Source of the DNA: Megaustenia siamemsis
Taxonomy: Eukaryota; Mollusca; Gastropoda; Stylommatophora; Ariophantidae
Reading direction: 5' to 3'
Assembly: GCA_032433765.1 (NCBI GenBank)
Contig: JAVIAB010000102.1
Coordinates: 10,190,491 to 10,254,490, forward strand
DNA length: 64,000 nucleotides
Shown here: positions 9,266 to 20,516 of the stretch, one piece after another
How the letters are laid out: every line of letters starts with the position of its first letter
Position numbering within the stretch: position 1 is the first letter of the stretch
Made by a program: the position numbers and the translations under genes
The notes under the pieces: generated by a model
Database searches by the model: none
Told to the model about the DNA's origin: nothing
What the model saw: the letters and a program-made list of their open reading frames with translations, nothing else

Positions 9266-10431
9266 TATATATTTTTTTTTTCTTCTTTCGCCAGCTTTTA
9301 CCTCTGACGAAGTCCCTAGACACTAGGAACTGAGTTTTGCGTGTTAATTCATTTTTCCACTGGCAGCCGTGTGCACTAGGGTCCCTCGCCGCACAGGCAG
9401 ATAACTCCTACTTCGGAGGTACTCATATTTTTTCCGTACATGAGTAATTGGCGTTTCAAGTCGGGCCTCGCTGCTGAGACCAGGGGTGGTTGCCGCAGAG
9501 AGAAATTGTAAATAAAAATATCAACCGGTGTAGCCGGGATTTGAACCCACAATCTCTCTGTCTCGAGGCCGGCGTCTTGCCTCGAGACAAACCAGTCTCC
9601 CTAAGGTCTCTGTATCAGCACCAGCTGCCCAGTCAGAAAAGCAACAGAACACACAGTCGACTTCTAAGATAGATCTGGAGTAAGAGATCGGTACGTACTG
9701 TCTCCCCTATTGTTTATTACCTACATGGACTATATATGTAAGTTAGTCAGCCCATCAGAGAAAGAGGGGAGCAACGAGCTTCTATTTGCGAACAGTCAGG
9801 CACTAATCACTGAGAAATAGATTACTGACAAGATCACATAAATAGATTTAACAGCACAGCCACTCAATAATATATGAAATCAACATAAACAAAACAGAAG
9901 TAATAAATATCGCAAACGAGAAACACAATATCAACAATACGATGGACGACATATCATTAAAACAAGGGAAACAAATCTAGGAAGTCTAGAGACAAACGAC
10001 AATACAGAAACAGCCGAAACAGATTCAAGATACACAAAGCTTGTCAAATCATCAGATAGTTATCACCACTATTGTCCAACAAGGAAATAACTCTGGAGGC
10101 AAAACGGACACTCTACAATACAATCTTCATTCCAACGTTGTGCTACCAATGCCAGACCTTGACCCTAGATGCAAGAACAATAAGGAAATAACCACCAATG
10201 AGATGAAATGTTTCAGACGAATGACAGGTAACCATCATAGAGTTAAAATCAGAAATCAAGAATTGGGAAAAAGGGCTAGGAATAATTCCTTCCATAGAAT
10301 ACATATAGAAACCACATATAAAATGGTTTGGCAATGTGATAAGGCATACAAACCAAAAGATACCACAAGCCTTCAATAATTGTTGAGATAATACCAGACT
10401 TAAAGGCCGACCACGAAAAGATAGATTGGTA
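9120..10431 (+). mobile_element. Decayed LINE family R10 (RTE-like), interrupted by SINE2
   Basis: Fragments in several frames match a non-LTR RT. Positions 9150-9228 correspond to 26780-26850 (WEILTKYGVSQYLTNL there). Positions 9670-9730 read SGVRDRYVLSPLLF, the 'GVRQG..LSPLLF' block. The C-terminal part at 10190-10430 includes EITTNEMKCFRRMTG. SINE2 splits it at 9229-9602 and the transposon at 10432 ends it. Confidence 0.6.
9229..9602 (-). mobile_element. SINE2 copy (tRNA-derived) with AT-rich tail and TSD
   Basis: Antisense tRNA-like head 'GGTGTAGCCGGGATTTGAAC' near 9527, a body with 'CCAGCTTTTACCTCTGACGA', and a (TA)n/(T)n tail on the left (9233-9282). A second copy lies at 36210-36505. 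AAGGTCTC at 9221-9228 and again at 9603-9610 is the target-site duplication. Confidence 0.75.
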
Positions 10432-10857
10432 TAGGTCGTTTCAAAATATTTTGAAGGTGTTTAAAATTCCATATCTCTGCAACCAATTGATGATAATGCT
10501 GAAATTTTGCATATGGTCTTGTGATTTTTTGGTCCCAAGAAGTACATTCATTTCCTCACCAACAAACGTATAGTTTTAAATATTCTTTATTTGAAGTATA
10601 CAAATTTAAGGCATTTTGGTCAAACCATATATTTGGAGGAATTACCGCTTCATATGAGTGAGCACCCACGGACTTGTCATCTTGAACGTAATGCGCGCCA
10701 ATTTCCCTGTTTTAAGCACTAAAAAAACACATAAAACGCGTCATAGTTATAATTTTATATCCGGTGCATCCCATTTCCTGTCGTTTTGTTGTGATTTATG
10801 TGCAACGGCGTATCCTAATTATTGGGTAATTTCGTTAAATTTGTGATCTGTTAGTCA

Positions 10858-12126
10858 ATGGGTATAAAAGTAAAGTTCCTTACATTGCAATCAGTGGCAA
10901 TAAAGGTGTATAAATATTTTTGCATAGAAGCTAAGCGTGGAAAACTGTATCGAAGCATCTCAAAGCCAGAAAAGAGAACTATTCACGCATTGGGTATAAG
11001 CAAACGCTTTTTCAAACAAGTGCTTAAAGCTAACGGAGTGTCCAGTTCAATCAAGACTAGGACGCTAGGAAGAAAGAAAGTAGTAGATAGTTTTGACAAG
11101 GAAGTGATTAGAAGAGCAATTTGTAAAATGTTCGATTCCAAAGAAACTGTGACTTTAAGAAAACTGAAAATTCGACTGAGAGCAGAAAATGACATTGTTG
11201 TGTCGAAAACAACATTATGGAGAACTGTTAGAAGCATCGGTTTTACGTTTAGAAAGTACGATAGTGGTAGAAATGTCATCTGCGAGAAGCCGCACTTAGT
11301 TTCTATGAGGAGTAAATATTTACGTGAAGTACGGGAAATGCGTAACCAAGGTTATGGTATTGTATTTCTAGATGAATCTTGGATAAATTCTCACCACACA
11401 AGTGCAAAGGAATGGCAGTTATCAGATGGAAGTATTAAAAGATGTGTACCCACTGGAAAAGGACAGCGTATTATAATGGCACATGCAGGCAGCCGAAAAG
11501 AAGGGTTGGTGAAAAATGCAGAACTTATATTCACCTCTAATTATACTGACAACAGGGACTATCACACCTAGATGAATGGCCATATATTTAGAGAGTGGAT
11601 TGAAAATACTCTTCTTCCAATTCTAGACAGACCATCCTGTCTGGTAATGGACAACGCGTCGTACCACAACGCTGTGGCAGAAGAAGACAAAATTCCTACA
11701 TCTACCAGTACAAAATATGTTATAAAGATTTGGCTAAGAAAGGAAGGAATTCCATTTAACGAGGGATTTTTGAAACCTGAATTACTGTCACTTGTTAAGA
11801 AATCGCAAAAGACCAAAGTATTCCAAATAGACAAAATCATTCAACAGCATGGTCATACGTGCTTGAGACTGCCCCCTTATCATCCACAATTAAACCCCAT
11901 TGAACTCGTTTGGGCAAAAATTAAAGGGCAGGTGGCAGCTAAGAATACAAGTTTTAAACTATGCGATATAAAAGGACTGACATATGCTGCTCTATCACAG
12001 ATTGACAAAGATTTTTGGTGCAAATGTGAAGATCATGTCTTAAAAGAAGAAAATGACTATTGGAAAAAAAGATGGACTATCGTTCGTTCAGCCCAGATTA
12101 GTAATCAATATGTTAGACTCCTCTGA
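10858..12126 (+). pseudogene. DDE transposase, inactivated (stop at 11569 and late frameshift)
   Basis: The frame matches the intact 425-residue protein of copy 2. An in-frame TAG at 11569-11571 replaces GAG (Glu) of copy 2, between the first and second catalytic Asp. An extra A in the run near 12064-12070 shifts the frame, so the end reads RWTIVRSAQISNQ instead of the copy 2 terminus. Catalytic boxes remain: VFLDESWINSHH (first D), VMDNASYHN (second D) and HPQLNPIELVW (E). Substitutions relative to copy 2 are few, so inactivation looks recent. Confidence 0.92.
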
Positions 12127-12554
12127 TTCAGAATAAATGAAATAATAATGGACGTTTTTATATGTCCGCATGATCAATCTTTAGCTAAAGTTGATAACGT
12201 TTTGAAAATGTAAAGATTCTTGATATGTGTACTGCAGGCATGCAAAGAAACTAAATCACTTTCATATGTCTTGTTTACGTAAAATAATGAAAGTCACATG
12301 GAAAGACATAAAACGAACAATGTAGCTCTTTACAGTGAAGAGGATCCCGTGCTTACATCGGACTCTTTAGTCACATGCGTACCCATAAACAATAACTTTG
12401 CTTGATATGTCATGCTCGTTATCGCTCGCAACGGATAATTAATTTTTTTTAAATGTATTCTTTGTTGTATATTGTTAAAATAGTTTTCATTAATGGAACT
12501 GTTTATACGCTGATTTGTTTTAGACCGTCTGTAAAGGCTATAACATTGACATTC

Positions 12555-12866
12555 TCATAGTATTTTAAAGAAAGTAAACAATAGAAAGTAAACAGTTGAT
12601 AAACGCCTCCAACTTTCAAGTTGTGTAGAGACGCCTATGTCGAGAAGCTGATTTCCATTAATGTACGGTAAATTATTTTCTCCAGGAGCAAAAAGATCCG
12701 TAAATTCACTGAGATCAAAGGAAAGTGCTGCTTCATGATGAAGCATACTTCCTACATCATTAAATTTTGTGAAATCGGTGGGACCTTGGAAAAACAAGGC
12801 CAGATGCAAAAAATCAAGTTTGTAAGTGCAGGGAAAGAGGAGATATTTCATGTTAATCGTGAACAT
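12555..12866 (-). CDS. Conserved 103-residue ORF of unknown function in transposon copy 1
   Basis: Starts about 20 nt inside the right end of the element and runs inwards, convergent with the transposase. It starts MFTINMKYLLFPCTYKLDF and contains FTKFNDVGSMLHHEAALSFD. The same frame is open in copy 2, with about three residue changes. I do not recognise a domain. It could be an accessory protein, a captured gene fragment or simply a frame not yet broken because the copies are young. Confidence 0.35.
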   Translation of the reverse strand: MFTINMKYLLFPCTYKLDFLHLALFFQGPTDFTKFNDVGSMLHHEAALSFDLSEFTDLFAPGENNLPYINGNQLLDIGVSTQLESWRRLSTVYFLLFTFFKIL

Positions 12867-12885
12867 TTAGATTTGAAACGACCAA

Positions 12886-13369
12886 TAGAATATTAGAATA
12901 TTATTTAACAGCAGCAGAGGCCAGTAGAAGAGCAAAATACAGTAAATTATAACTCCCCTCGAAGCTGAGAGCAAATTATGGACAGAAGAAGATACTATAT
13001 AATTAAGAAATAGTAAAACAAAACCTTACGATAACATTTCATCTCCATAGCTGGTATTTTATTCTGCAGCTTTGCTATGAGTGTACATGTTTTGCAAGTG
13101 TGTAGAAAACTTGACATATTCATAGCAATGGCGCGCATCAGTCTGATTTTACAGCACAGCCTGGTGTTCTTTTATGCTTACTTTGCTCAGTATCCAAACC
13201 AAATAAAATACTTTACATGATATCGTCTATTCATGGATGTTTATTTAAAAATAATTAATATATTGTTTTGTATTGAACTAAATTATTACGACCCAACTAT
13301 TGAAGTCTTAATCGCTCTTCATGCGACTAAAAGACAACATTGCCTCATTATAATGAACAAAGTTGACGT
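12886..13369. other. Unrecognised stretch
   Basis: AT-rich DNA after transposon copy 1. I see no coding signature, tandem repeat or match to other parts of the window. Confidence 0.4.
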
Positions 13370-13456
13370 TACAGACGCACCGGCCTTGAACGGAATAAGC
13401 GGGATTTCCCAGTATTTTGTTATTTGGTTATGGAAGACCCGGTATTACTGCAAACA

Positions 13457-13508
<52 letters not shown>

Positions 13509-14132
13509 GTTCAGGACTCAATCAGAGGAAGGATTCCAGACTCCCACATGAAGTCAGCTGTCAGGCTAAGCGTGTTGATCGCCCCCACAGACAGAACATC
13601 ACAATTAGAGTCTGTCAGATCCACTCTGACTGAACACCCGTTAATACGTTGCACTGTGTTCTGCGCCAGTGGACCAGTGCATCCGATTTCAGCCAGCATT
13701 TTATTCGGGTTTGCTTTCCCTAGCCTTTGATTGTCCCCAATCTTCCTGCAAGGCAGCAGATTGTCTTTTCTGTAGGGGGATTCTGCCCTTAGATGGTAGG
13801 CCCTCCCAGGTTTACGAGCACCATCTGCCCGAGTCACTAGAGGTGACTAACACAGACGTGCACACACAAAGATGTGAGATGTTACTAACACAGACCCGGA
13901 CACACAAAGATGTGAGATGTGACTAACACAGACGTACACACACAAAGATGTGAGATGTGACTAACACAGACATGCACACACAAAAATATGAGATGTGACT
14001 AATACAGACATGCACACAGCGATACGAGGCATGGCTAACACTGACACACATCAAGATATATGACACATGACTAACATTAACATGCACATAAAGATATGAG
14101 ATATAATTGACATTGACATGCACACACACACA
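13370..14132 (+). repeat. Left arm of inverted repeat: (CT)n, unique block, ~37-bp minisatellite
   Basis: Order: a short block with 'GCGGGATTTCCC'; a piece of element A end (13425-13461); (CT)n at 13459-13506; about 330 bp of unique sequence (13507-13845); then units of 'TGTGACTAACACAGAC' with 'CACACAAAGATGTGAGA' to 14130. The same order recurs in inverted orientation at 17190-18066. The block from (CT)n to the array end is flanked by CAAACAAATT (left) and CAAACGAATT (right) and interrupts element A, so it looks like an insertion. Confidence 0.75.
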
Positions 14133-15190
14133 CAAACGAATTAAAATCCATAATTGCTCAACCGCCCGTGCCAGCGGAATCATCCGAATCTCATCTCCCA
14201 AACAAAGAAAGGTAACTGTAGTCCCCATCATAGCAGTCTCAGCACACGCCAACAGACATAAGGCGAAACAGCGCAGAAAGTGAACACAGCCAACTTTTCC
14301 CTGTCATACGATATCACCATTTATCGTAAACAATTGCAACATCGAAACATGATCAAAACGGATGAGACACACAGCTCACGGTGTGCACAGAGCACTTAAC
14401 TCAGTAGCTCCTGCAACAAGCCGGACTTGGAATATGAGGAAACTGCAACAAAGAACACTTTTCATGCATAGCCTTCAATTGTTCCCGCCGCCTATCCACC
14501 ATATACCGGGAGTTCACGTCCTCTTGAAAATAATGATCGTCATATTTTTTAAAAAATGTAGAGCGCTTGATGATGTTAGGCCATCGTTGTTGACTCCAAT
14601 TCCTAACATATAGACACACAGTTAGCCGTCAGATTATCCCCGTCGCACATCAAACAACCGACCGTAAGATTAGCGTACGGCCGGACTAGTGTCTAGGTAT
14701 ATACGATGAACCATTATGATGACGTAGCACACAAAAAAAGCTCGATTTCACTCCCTTTCGATTTCTGATTACTCTAGTAAAAGCAGCCTAAGACGAACAA
14801 ATCACTGTGCAAATTCCGTAAAGAGATAAAACTACGGCTGACGAAGTAGTTTACATTGATAAGTAACATGGAAATAACTTGCGTCAAGGAATTTCAACAA
14901 CGGCCATGAACAGCACCAATGTGACGTAAAGCGCAGATCAAGTCTAGACGTTGGAAGGTCGCATTCACAACACTTGATTTGTTAAAACTGGACTATTGCC
15001 GGCGTACAACATCGCTTTAGCGGCGCAGATGTAATAAGATCATCACTTTTACTTTAACGCAGAAAAGTACAACGGAGAACCGAAAATAATCAGATTCCGA
15101 ATGCACTTACTGCAGCGATCAAGAGAACGTGATCTAGATCCCACCATCTTTACAACGGAAGTCCCAGTATGTAAATGATGGGACGCACCA
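14133..15190 (-). repeat. Element A copy, longest in the window
   Basis: From 'CAAACGAATTAAAATCCATA' to 'TTTACAACGGAAGTCCCAG', antisense to the copy at 1581-2339. Its 3' end with the tail-side sequence 'GGTTATGGAAGACCCGGTAT' is displaced to 13425 by the insertion at 13462-14132. Length including that end is about 1.1 kb. A short frame containing HTAHGVHRALNSVAPAT occurs in this copy and at 1850-2071, but it has no known match. Confidence 0.6.
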
Positions 15191-15338
15191 AAATGGATGC
15201 TTCTATCGTCCAAGCCATGTAAACAATGTTGACTTTCCTTGGCTCCAACGGTTTATCTCATTCTATTAGAGAATTTCACGCTATCTGTTACCACAGTGAG
15301 ATGGCGGATTTTTTTTTTTTTGAAATGTAATCACGGGT

Positions 15339-16852
15339 TTGATAATAAATGTGTGTACACAGTTCGTTAACCATCGCTGTGGATCAAGTCTTTATTTGCT
15401 GGCTTCGTTAGCAACCATGGAAGCTAATGACCTTACTTGTGCCGACGGTTGGTTTGGGGCAAATTGTACGTTACAATGTCACTGCTATAATGGCTTAGTT
15501 TGTGACAAAACTACAGGGACATGCCCAAACAATGACAGTTGTCAGCACAAAGTTTTCGAACCCCAGTGTCAGTACATGGATTTTATTTGCAAATATGCCC
15601 AACAATCTGAACCTACTTTCCTGCTTGATAACAACGACACCTCATGTAATCCGGACACAGATTCTACATCAGTTGAGGCAACTCTCAATCAATCTTTGCC
15701 GTGCTCCTGGTTTAGGATTTATGCGAATGACTTAAAATATCCGGACAGTTTCACGGTAAAACTGAATGGTTCTGCCTCATGTAACAATGTATCAAGGTTT
15801 GTAGTTAGTCCGCACGAGATTGATGCCTTCTGCTCTGGGGCTGGTGTGATCAACAAGTTACGGATTGAAAGGGCGATAGTTACAAATATCTGCTCTATCT
15901 ACATTGGCGGGGGTCGGAAACTGGCTCTCAAACAGATCACAAACCAGACCGACAAATTTGATGATTGTTATACAGGAGACGGATGTGGACCAGAGGCCGC
16001 AGTTAATAGCAAAACAAAGACCAATCTCTATGACAATAACTGCACACACACAATGGAGAAGTGGAACCAATTCTATTTACTGATATCTGAACTTTGCAAC
16101 GCCCCAGAAGACTCACATCATTCGAATCTATCATCGAGCTAGCACTATGATTCGGGTAAAGAATGCCACTCTAAAGGCTTTCTCTGACAGTGGCGGAGTA
16201 GTGTTCCAGTATAATGATATATCCTACCCTAATTTATCTGTGAACACTATAGTAGTCAAAACACAAACGTCAATGGCACACATTAAGATTGAGTTCTCAC
16301 CGACTATTTCGCAGGCCGACAGTGCACTGACGGTATGTGAGGTGCAAACATTTACAGACACCTATTGTCTGGACGAGCATTCTTGGTCGTTATGTGCAGT
16401 GTGTAGTGGGTGTAGTAAAAGCTGCAATGTCATCATCGGTACTTGTCACGGCTATTGTTCACATGGGATCTATGGACACGACTGTTCCGGGTCTTGTCTC
16501 AGTGTCTGTCCTTTATTTGAGGAAAAATCTGGAAAATGCCTACAATGTAAACATCTTGGCTATACCTGTAATGACACTTGGCCCGATGGTAATTTTGGGC
16601 TACAGTGCGAACAGATGTGTTCTGATGGCTGTGACATCATATGTACTCTCAAATGTCCGGACAACTGTTTCAACGACACCTGTCAACAGTCGATCGGGAA
16701 TCTGTACATGCAAGGGAACGTTCTATGGGTCAGACTGCACTCTCAAATCTCCGGACAACTGTTTAACGAAACCTGTGATTCCCACGTTCAGAAGAGTCTG
16801 CCGACTACAACAAGCCGAAGCATATGGACACTTTAATGTGTTTCTGTGCTAG
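15339..16852 (+). pseudogene. EGF-rich MEGF/scavenger-receptor-like sequence, frameshifted, apparently intronless
   Basis: The first frame (15339-16142) has an EGF-type start CADGWFGANCTLQCHC, then a long beta-sandwich-like region with many Asn-linked glycosylation sites (NNDTS, NQSL, NGSA, NNVS, NQTD). At about 16100-16110 the frame must shift: the next frame continues IIRIYHRAS and IRVKNATLKAFSD up to CPDNCFNDTC. Near 16690 it shifts again, to SGICTCKGTFYGSDCTLK. Cys-rich EGF-like units include CHGYCSHGIYGHDC and CSDGCDII. Relatives are secreted or membrane receptors of the MEGF10/PEAR1 type, common in molluscs (established knowledge). Two frameshifts, no introns and no clear signal peptide or membrane segment make this a pseudogene, perhaps retrocopied. 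Sequencing indels are an alternative. Confidence 0.75.
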
Positions 16853-17500
16853 ACATGGTTCATTTTTGGTGTTTTTTAGTGAAGCCATGGCTCATATCTT
16901 GCTGTGTTTCTGTCCTAGCCATGACTCATATCTTAGCTTGTGTGTGCTGGCCATGGCTCATATCTTGGTGTGTGTCATGTTAGTCATATCTCATATCTCG
17001 GTGTGTCCGTGTTAATCATGTCTCATATCTTAGTGTGTACCAGTGTTAGTCATATCTCAAATCTTTGTGTGTGCATGTCTGTGTTTGTCACATCTCATAT
17101 CCTTGTGTGTGCATGGCTATGTTAGTCCCATCTCATATCTTTGTGTGTGCATATCTATGTTAGTCATATCTCTTATCTTTGTGTGCATGTCTATGTTAGG
17201 CATGTGTCATATCTTTGTGTGTGCATGTCAATGTCAGTTATATCTCATATCTTTATGTGCATGTTTATGTTAGTCATGTGTCATATATCTTGATGTGTGT
17301 CAGTGTTAGTCATGCCTCGTATCTCTGTGTGCATGTCTGTATTAGTCACATCTCATATCTTTGTGTGTGCATGTTTGTGTTAGTCACATCTCACATCTTT
17401 GTGTGTGTATTTCTGTGTTAGTTACATCTCACATCTTTGTGTGTCCGTGTCTGTGTCAGTCACATCTCACATCTTTGTGTGTGCATGTCTGTGTTAGTCA
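16853..17500 (-). repeat. ~37-bp minisatellite of the right inverted arm
   Basis: About 17 diverged units with 'TCACATCTCATATCTTTGTG' and 'TGTGCATGTCTGTGTTAG'. From about 17190 the units pair one by one with 13848-14130 in inverted order. The units at 16853-17190 have no partner on the left, so this array grew or the left one shrank. It abuts the EGF-like pseudogene directly. Confidence 0.85.
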
Positions 17501-17834
17501 CCTCTAGTGACTCGGGCAGATGGTGCTCGTAAACCTGGGAGGGCCTACCATCTAAGGCCAGAATCCCCCTACAGAAAAGACAATCTGCTGCCTTGCAGGA
17601 AGATTGGGGACAATCAAAGGCTAGGGAAAGCAAACCCGAATAAAATGCTGGCTGAAATCGGATGCACTGGGCCACTGGCGCAGAACACAGTGCATCGTAT
17701 TAACGGGTGTTCAGTCAGAGTGGATTTGACAGACTCTAATTGTGATGTTCTGTCTGTGCGGGCGATCAACACACTTAACCTAACAGCTGACTTCATGTGA
17801 GAGTCTGGAATCCTACTCTGATTGAGTCCTGTTC

Positions 17835-17903
<69 letters not shown>

Positions 17904-18066
17904 AACACAGTTATTTATTATTTCTTTTGTTGACAAAATATTCCCATATTTCTGTGTTTCGGCAACATCAATGAACTTAAAGACCGGGAAATCCACTACT
18001 TTACGGGAAATCCCGCACATCACATTCAGAACCGGTGCATCTAGGATGCGAACGTTGGTAATTTCC
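17501..18066 (-). repeat. Right arm of inverted repeat: unique block and (GA)n
   Basis: Positions 17501-17838 are the near-identical inverted copy of 13507-13845. A (GA)n run follows at 17839-17901. Then 17902-18066 contains 'GGGAAATCCCGCACATCACA' and 'ACCGGTGCATCTAGGATGCG', weakly matching 13370-13420 in inverse. The region between (GA)n and 18000 is not present in the left arm. Confidence 0.75.
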
Positions 18067-18249
18067 TGTGAGCAAAATGGCTCCATGGTCGTATGTTAGT
18101 TTATAAATGAAGAGACTTTTATGCAAGAGAAGATAAAAATACCGTCAATACAAATGAAATAATTGTAATACATGAATAGATAAACGTTAATAGATTATAA
18201 GAGGTAAGGGCTTTCTGTTTGTTGAAACGATAAACATATGTTTAATGGC

Positions 18250-18540
18250 TTACCATGTTAATGGTCCTCATGTGGAAACAACAGGTAAGAGGAAAATAGG
18301 AAGACCCATAGAGACACTGAGAAGACAGTGAGAAGAACATTGATGAGAGAGGCAAGAGCAGCAGGAATCGGCTCCCTCAATGAGATAGAATTACTTGCAC
18401 AGAACAGAGACAAATGGGAAGATTTCATAAAATATCTTCAAAAGAATTGAAAAACTGCTAGAATAAAAATTTAGATAAGAGAATGAGTATCTTGGTCTAC
18501 GCCCTATGGGCCGGCTACGGCTTGAAAGGTCAATAGATTG
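18250..18540 (+). mobile_element. LINE family R2 3' end
   Basis: Reads GKRKIGRPIETLRR, then MREARAAGIGSLNEIELL and AQNRDKWEDFIKYLQKN before the stop. The 3' UTR has 'CCCTATGGGCCGGCTACGGC' and the tail is (ATAG)n. Sister copy at 53403-53720 (-). Confidence 0.7.
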
Positions 18541-19215
18541 ATAGATAGATGTTAATGGTAGCAACAAAGAAAAAGACATCACCGCAATGGACAGTAAAGA
18601 CAAGTGGAACAATATTAAAACAAGTAAATGAATTTGAATATCTATAAACTTTGTTAAACTCAGATGATAGATGTACAATTACAGAATGGCTCAGGCAAAA
18701 GAAACTTTCCAAAAAATGAGGAAATTCAATCCATATTTAACAATAGAAATAAGAAAAAATAATCTTAAATATTATGTAGAGACAGTCTTAACATATGGAT
18801 GTGAATCATGGACAATTGAACAACAGACAAGAACATCACTGGAGGCTGTAGAAATGTGGTTCTACAGAAGAATAGTGAGAAAACCATGGACAGCTAAGAG
18901 GAAGAGTATTGAAAGCGTTCTGATAGAGACCCGAGCAAAAAGAGAGCTAATATCCAATATTAGGAAAAAAACAATCATCATTCTTTGGTCATGTTATGAG
19001 AAGGGAACAGCTGGAATATATTGTAACAACTGGTAAAATTGAAGAATGAAGAGATAGAGGGAAGCAAAGGAAAAAGATACCAGACAGCTTAAGAGAATGG
19101 CTTGGCAGAAGGTCAACAACAGAAATGATAAATAACTGTCGAGGTCGAAAGTTGTGGAGAGACATGATCACCTACGCCAGCAGGCCCGGTACTTGATGAT
19201 GATGATGATGTCTAG
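18541..19215 (+). mobile_element. LINE family R1 3' end with (GAT)n tail
   Basis: RT C-terminal reading frame with breaks: QAKETFQKMRKFNPYLTIEI, VLTYGCESWTIEQQTR and WFYRRIVRKPWTAKRK, followed by the 3' end 'CCAGCAGGCCCGGTACTTGA' and (TGA)n at 19195-19210. It directly follows the R2 tail. Confidence 0.78.
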
Positions 19216-19454
19216 TCAATGTTAGTGTTCTACTTTATTGTTTTGTTACTGGTCTTTGACTCTTTCAACAAAGAAGGAACTTTGAGTGTTTTTGATGTCG
19301 TTTTTTTCTTCACTTCAAAAAATGGTTGCCTGTTGGGGCAACAGATATTTTTTGTGTTCGTCCCTTGAGTGGTTTTTACCTGTTATGTTGTTGCATCTTG
19401 TTCTTGGAGCTTGTTGTGGCTTCTTGTCAGTTCTTGCTAGCAACAAACTATACA

Positions 19455-19735
19455 TCGCCCGTGCACTGCCGGGGTCTGAAAGGGGATCAAAGAATAGTGG
19501 CGCTATTCCCTACCATGCATGTACGTAAGAAGCGACTAAGGAGGATTGGGCATTGGACTGGTTATCCCGAACGGTAAAAAAATAAGCAAAAAAAAAACAA
19601 AAAACTTAACAAACATGGATTATTGGGAAGATATGGAACAATCTTAAAAGAATGGGAAGAAATAGAAACTTGGAAAGTGTTTCTTGAAGACCTATGCTCC
19701 ACAGGGAGCTAGCTGAAAGGTAGTATAAGAAGAAG
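19455..19735 (+). mobile_element. LINE family R5 3' end
   Basis: Contains 'CGCCCGTGCACTGCCGGGG', 'ATGGAACAATCTTAAAAGAA' and the terminal 'TATGCTCCACAGGGAGCT' followed by an AAGAAGAAG tail. The same end occurs at 57780-58175 and, antisense, at 38458. An internal part is deleted relative to 57780. Confidence 0.65.
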
Positions 19736-19779
19736 AGGAAACTATACAAGTAAATGTGTATATTATATATAAAATATAG

Positions 19780-20032
19780 CCGCGTTAGCTCAGTGGTTAG
19801 TGAACTGGACTACAAAGGACAAGAGGTAGGGTTCTATCCCAACCGACAGCATCCGGGTTCACCCAGTCTTTAATGGGTACCGGATTTTTTTTCTGGGTAA
19901 GTAAAGCGGCACGGGCGTAATACCGACCACATTACCCAAAAATCATATGCCGAAGGTCTGTAAAATTAAGGTCACTAACACCATATTCCCTATACGCCAC
20001 TTGGCGTGACGGGGCTAAAAGGAAAAGGAAGG
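19780..20032 (+). mobile_element. SINE1 copy with 15-bp TSD
   Basis: tRNA-like head 'GCCGCGTTAGCTCAGTGGTT' (A box) and 'GGTAGGGTTCTATCCCAACC' (B box, one change), a body with 'ATACCGACCACATTACCC' and an A/G-rich tail. ATATATAAAATATAG at 19765-19779 recurs at 20033-20047. Confidence 0.88.
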
Positions 20033-20284
20033 ATATATAAAATATAGGGCATATATTATATATGGGAATTGTTGTAGTAACTAACAATGGAAACTGTCAG
20101 AAGGAGGTCAAAAGAGGATTAGTGTTTCAACACCAGAAAGGCAGTAAAATTAAAATTGCTAAGGACATGTATTTTCCCATGAGCAACATACAGTTGTTAA
20201 TCATGGACAATCTCGCAAACAGAAAGGAAAAAAAATCGATTAATTTGAAACAAATGCTACAGACAAATCCTTAAGATGTCTTGG

Positions 20285-20516
20285 ATAATAAAATAAAAGA
20301 GCATTGAAGACATTAAAAGATTTAAACATTTAAAAGAAGTGGCTAATGAACACCATTCTACAGAGGAAATTAAAATACTACGTCAAAAGACACAGCGAGT
20401 AGGAAAGAAGAATAATGGAAGGCATGGTTCCTGGACAAACTATCAGGGCAGACCAAGAAGAAAGTGGTTTCAAGACATCACGGAGACCTTGAATATGCTA
20501 ACAGAAGAGGTGGGAG
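20285..20516 (+). mobile_element. LINE family R7 3' coding fragment
   Basis: The frame at 20339-20527 ends GRPRRKWFQDITETLNM then LTEEVGDLA, a C-terminal signature of non-LTR reverse transcriptases. It runs directly into the 60-bp minisatellite, whose first unit continues the protein (RQKSFRRAVVKATFCG). Confidence 0.65.

Larger units (their letters stand above)
10432..12885 (+). mobile_element. Tc1/mariner-superfamily DNA transposon, copy 1 (defective, Sailor-like)
   Basis: A 2.45-kb element with short terminal inverted repeats (TAGGTCGTTTCAAA on the left, TTGGTCGTTTCAAA read inwards on the right) and TA duplications at 10430-10431 and 12886-12887. It is nearly identical to copy 2 (61532-63982), which lies in the opposite orientation. 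It contains a transposase frame with a premature stop and a frameshift, plus a converging 103-residue frame at the other end. It is inserted in a decayed LINE. Confidence 0.93.

Noticed and set aside
10858..11571. A separate 237-residue gene next to a 184-residue gene
   Set aside because: Comparison with copy 2 shows one transposase split by a Glu-to-stop change at 11569 and a later single-base insertion.
13233..13730. 165-residue ORF spanning the (CT)n tract
   Set aside because: Ser/Leu run is from (CT)n, and both flanks are repeat DNA.
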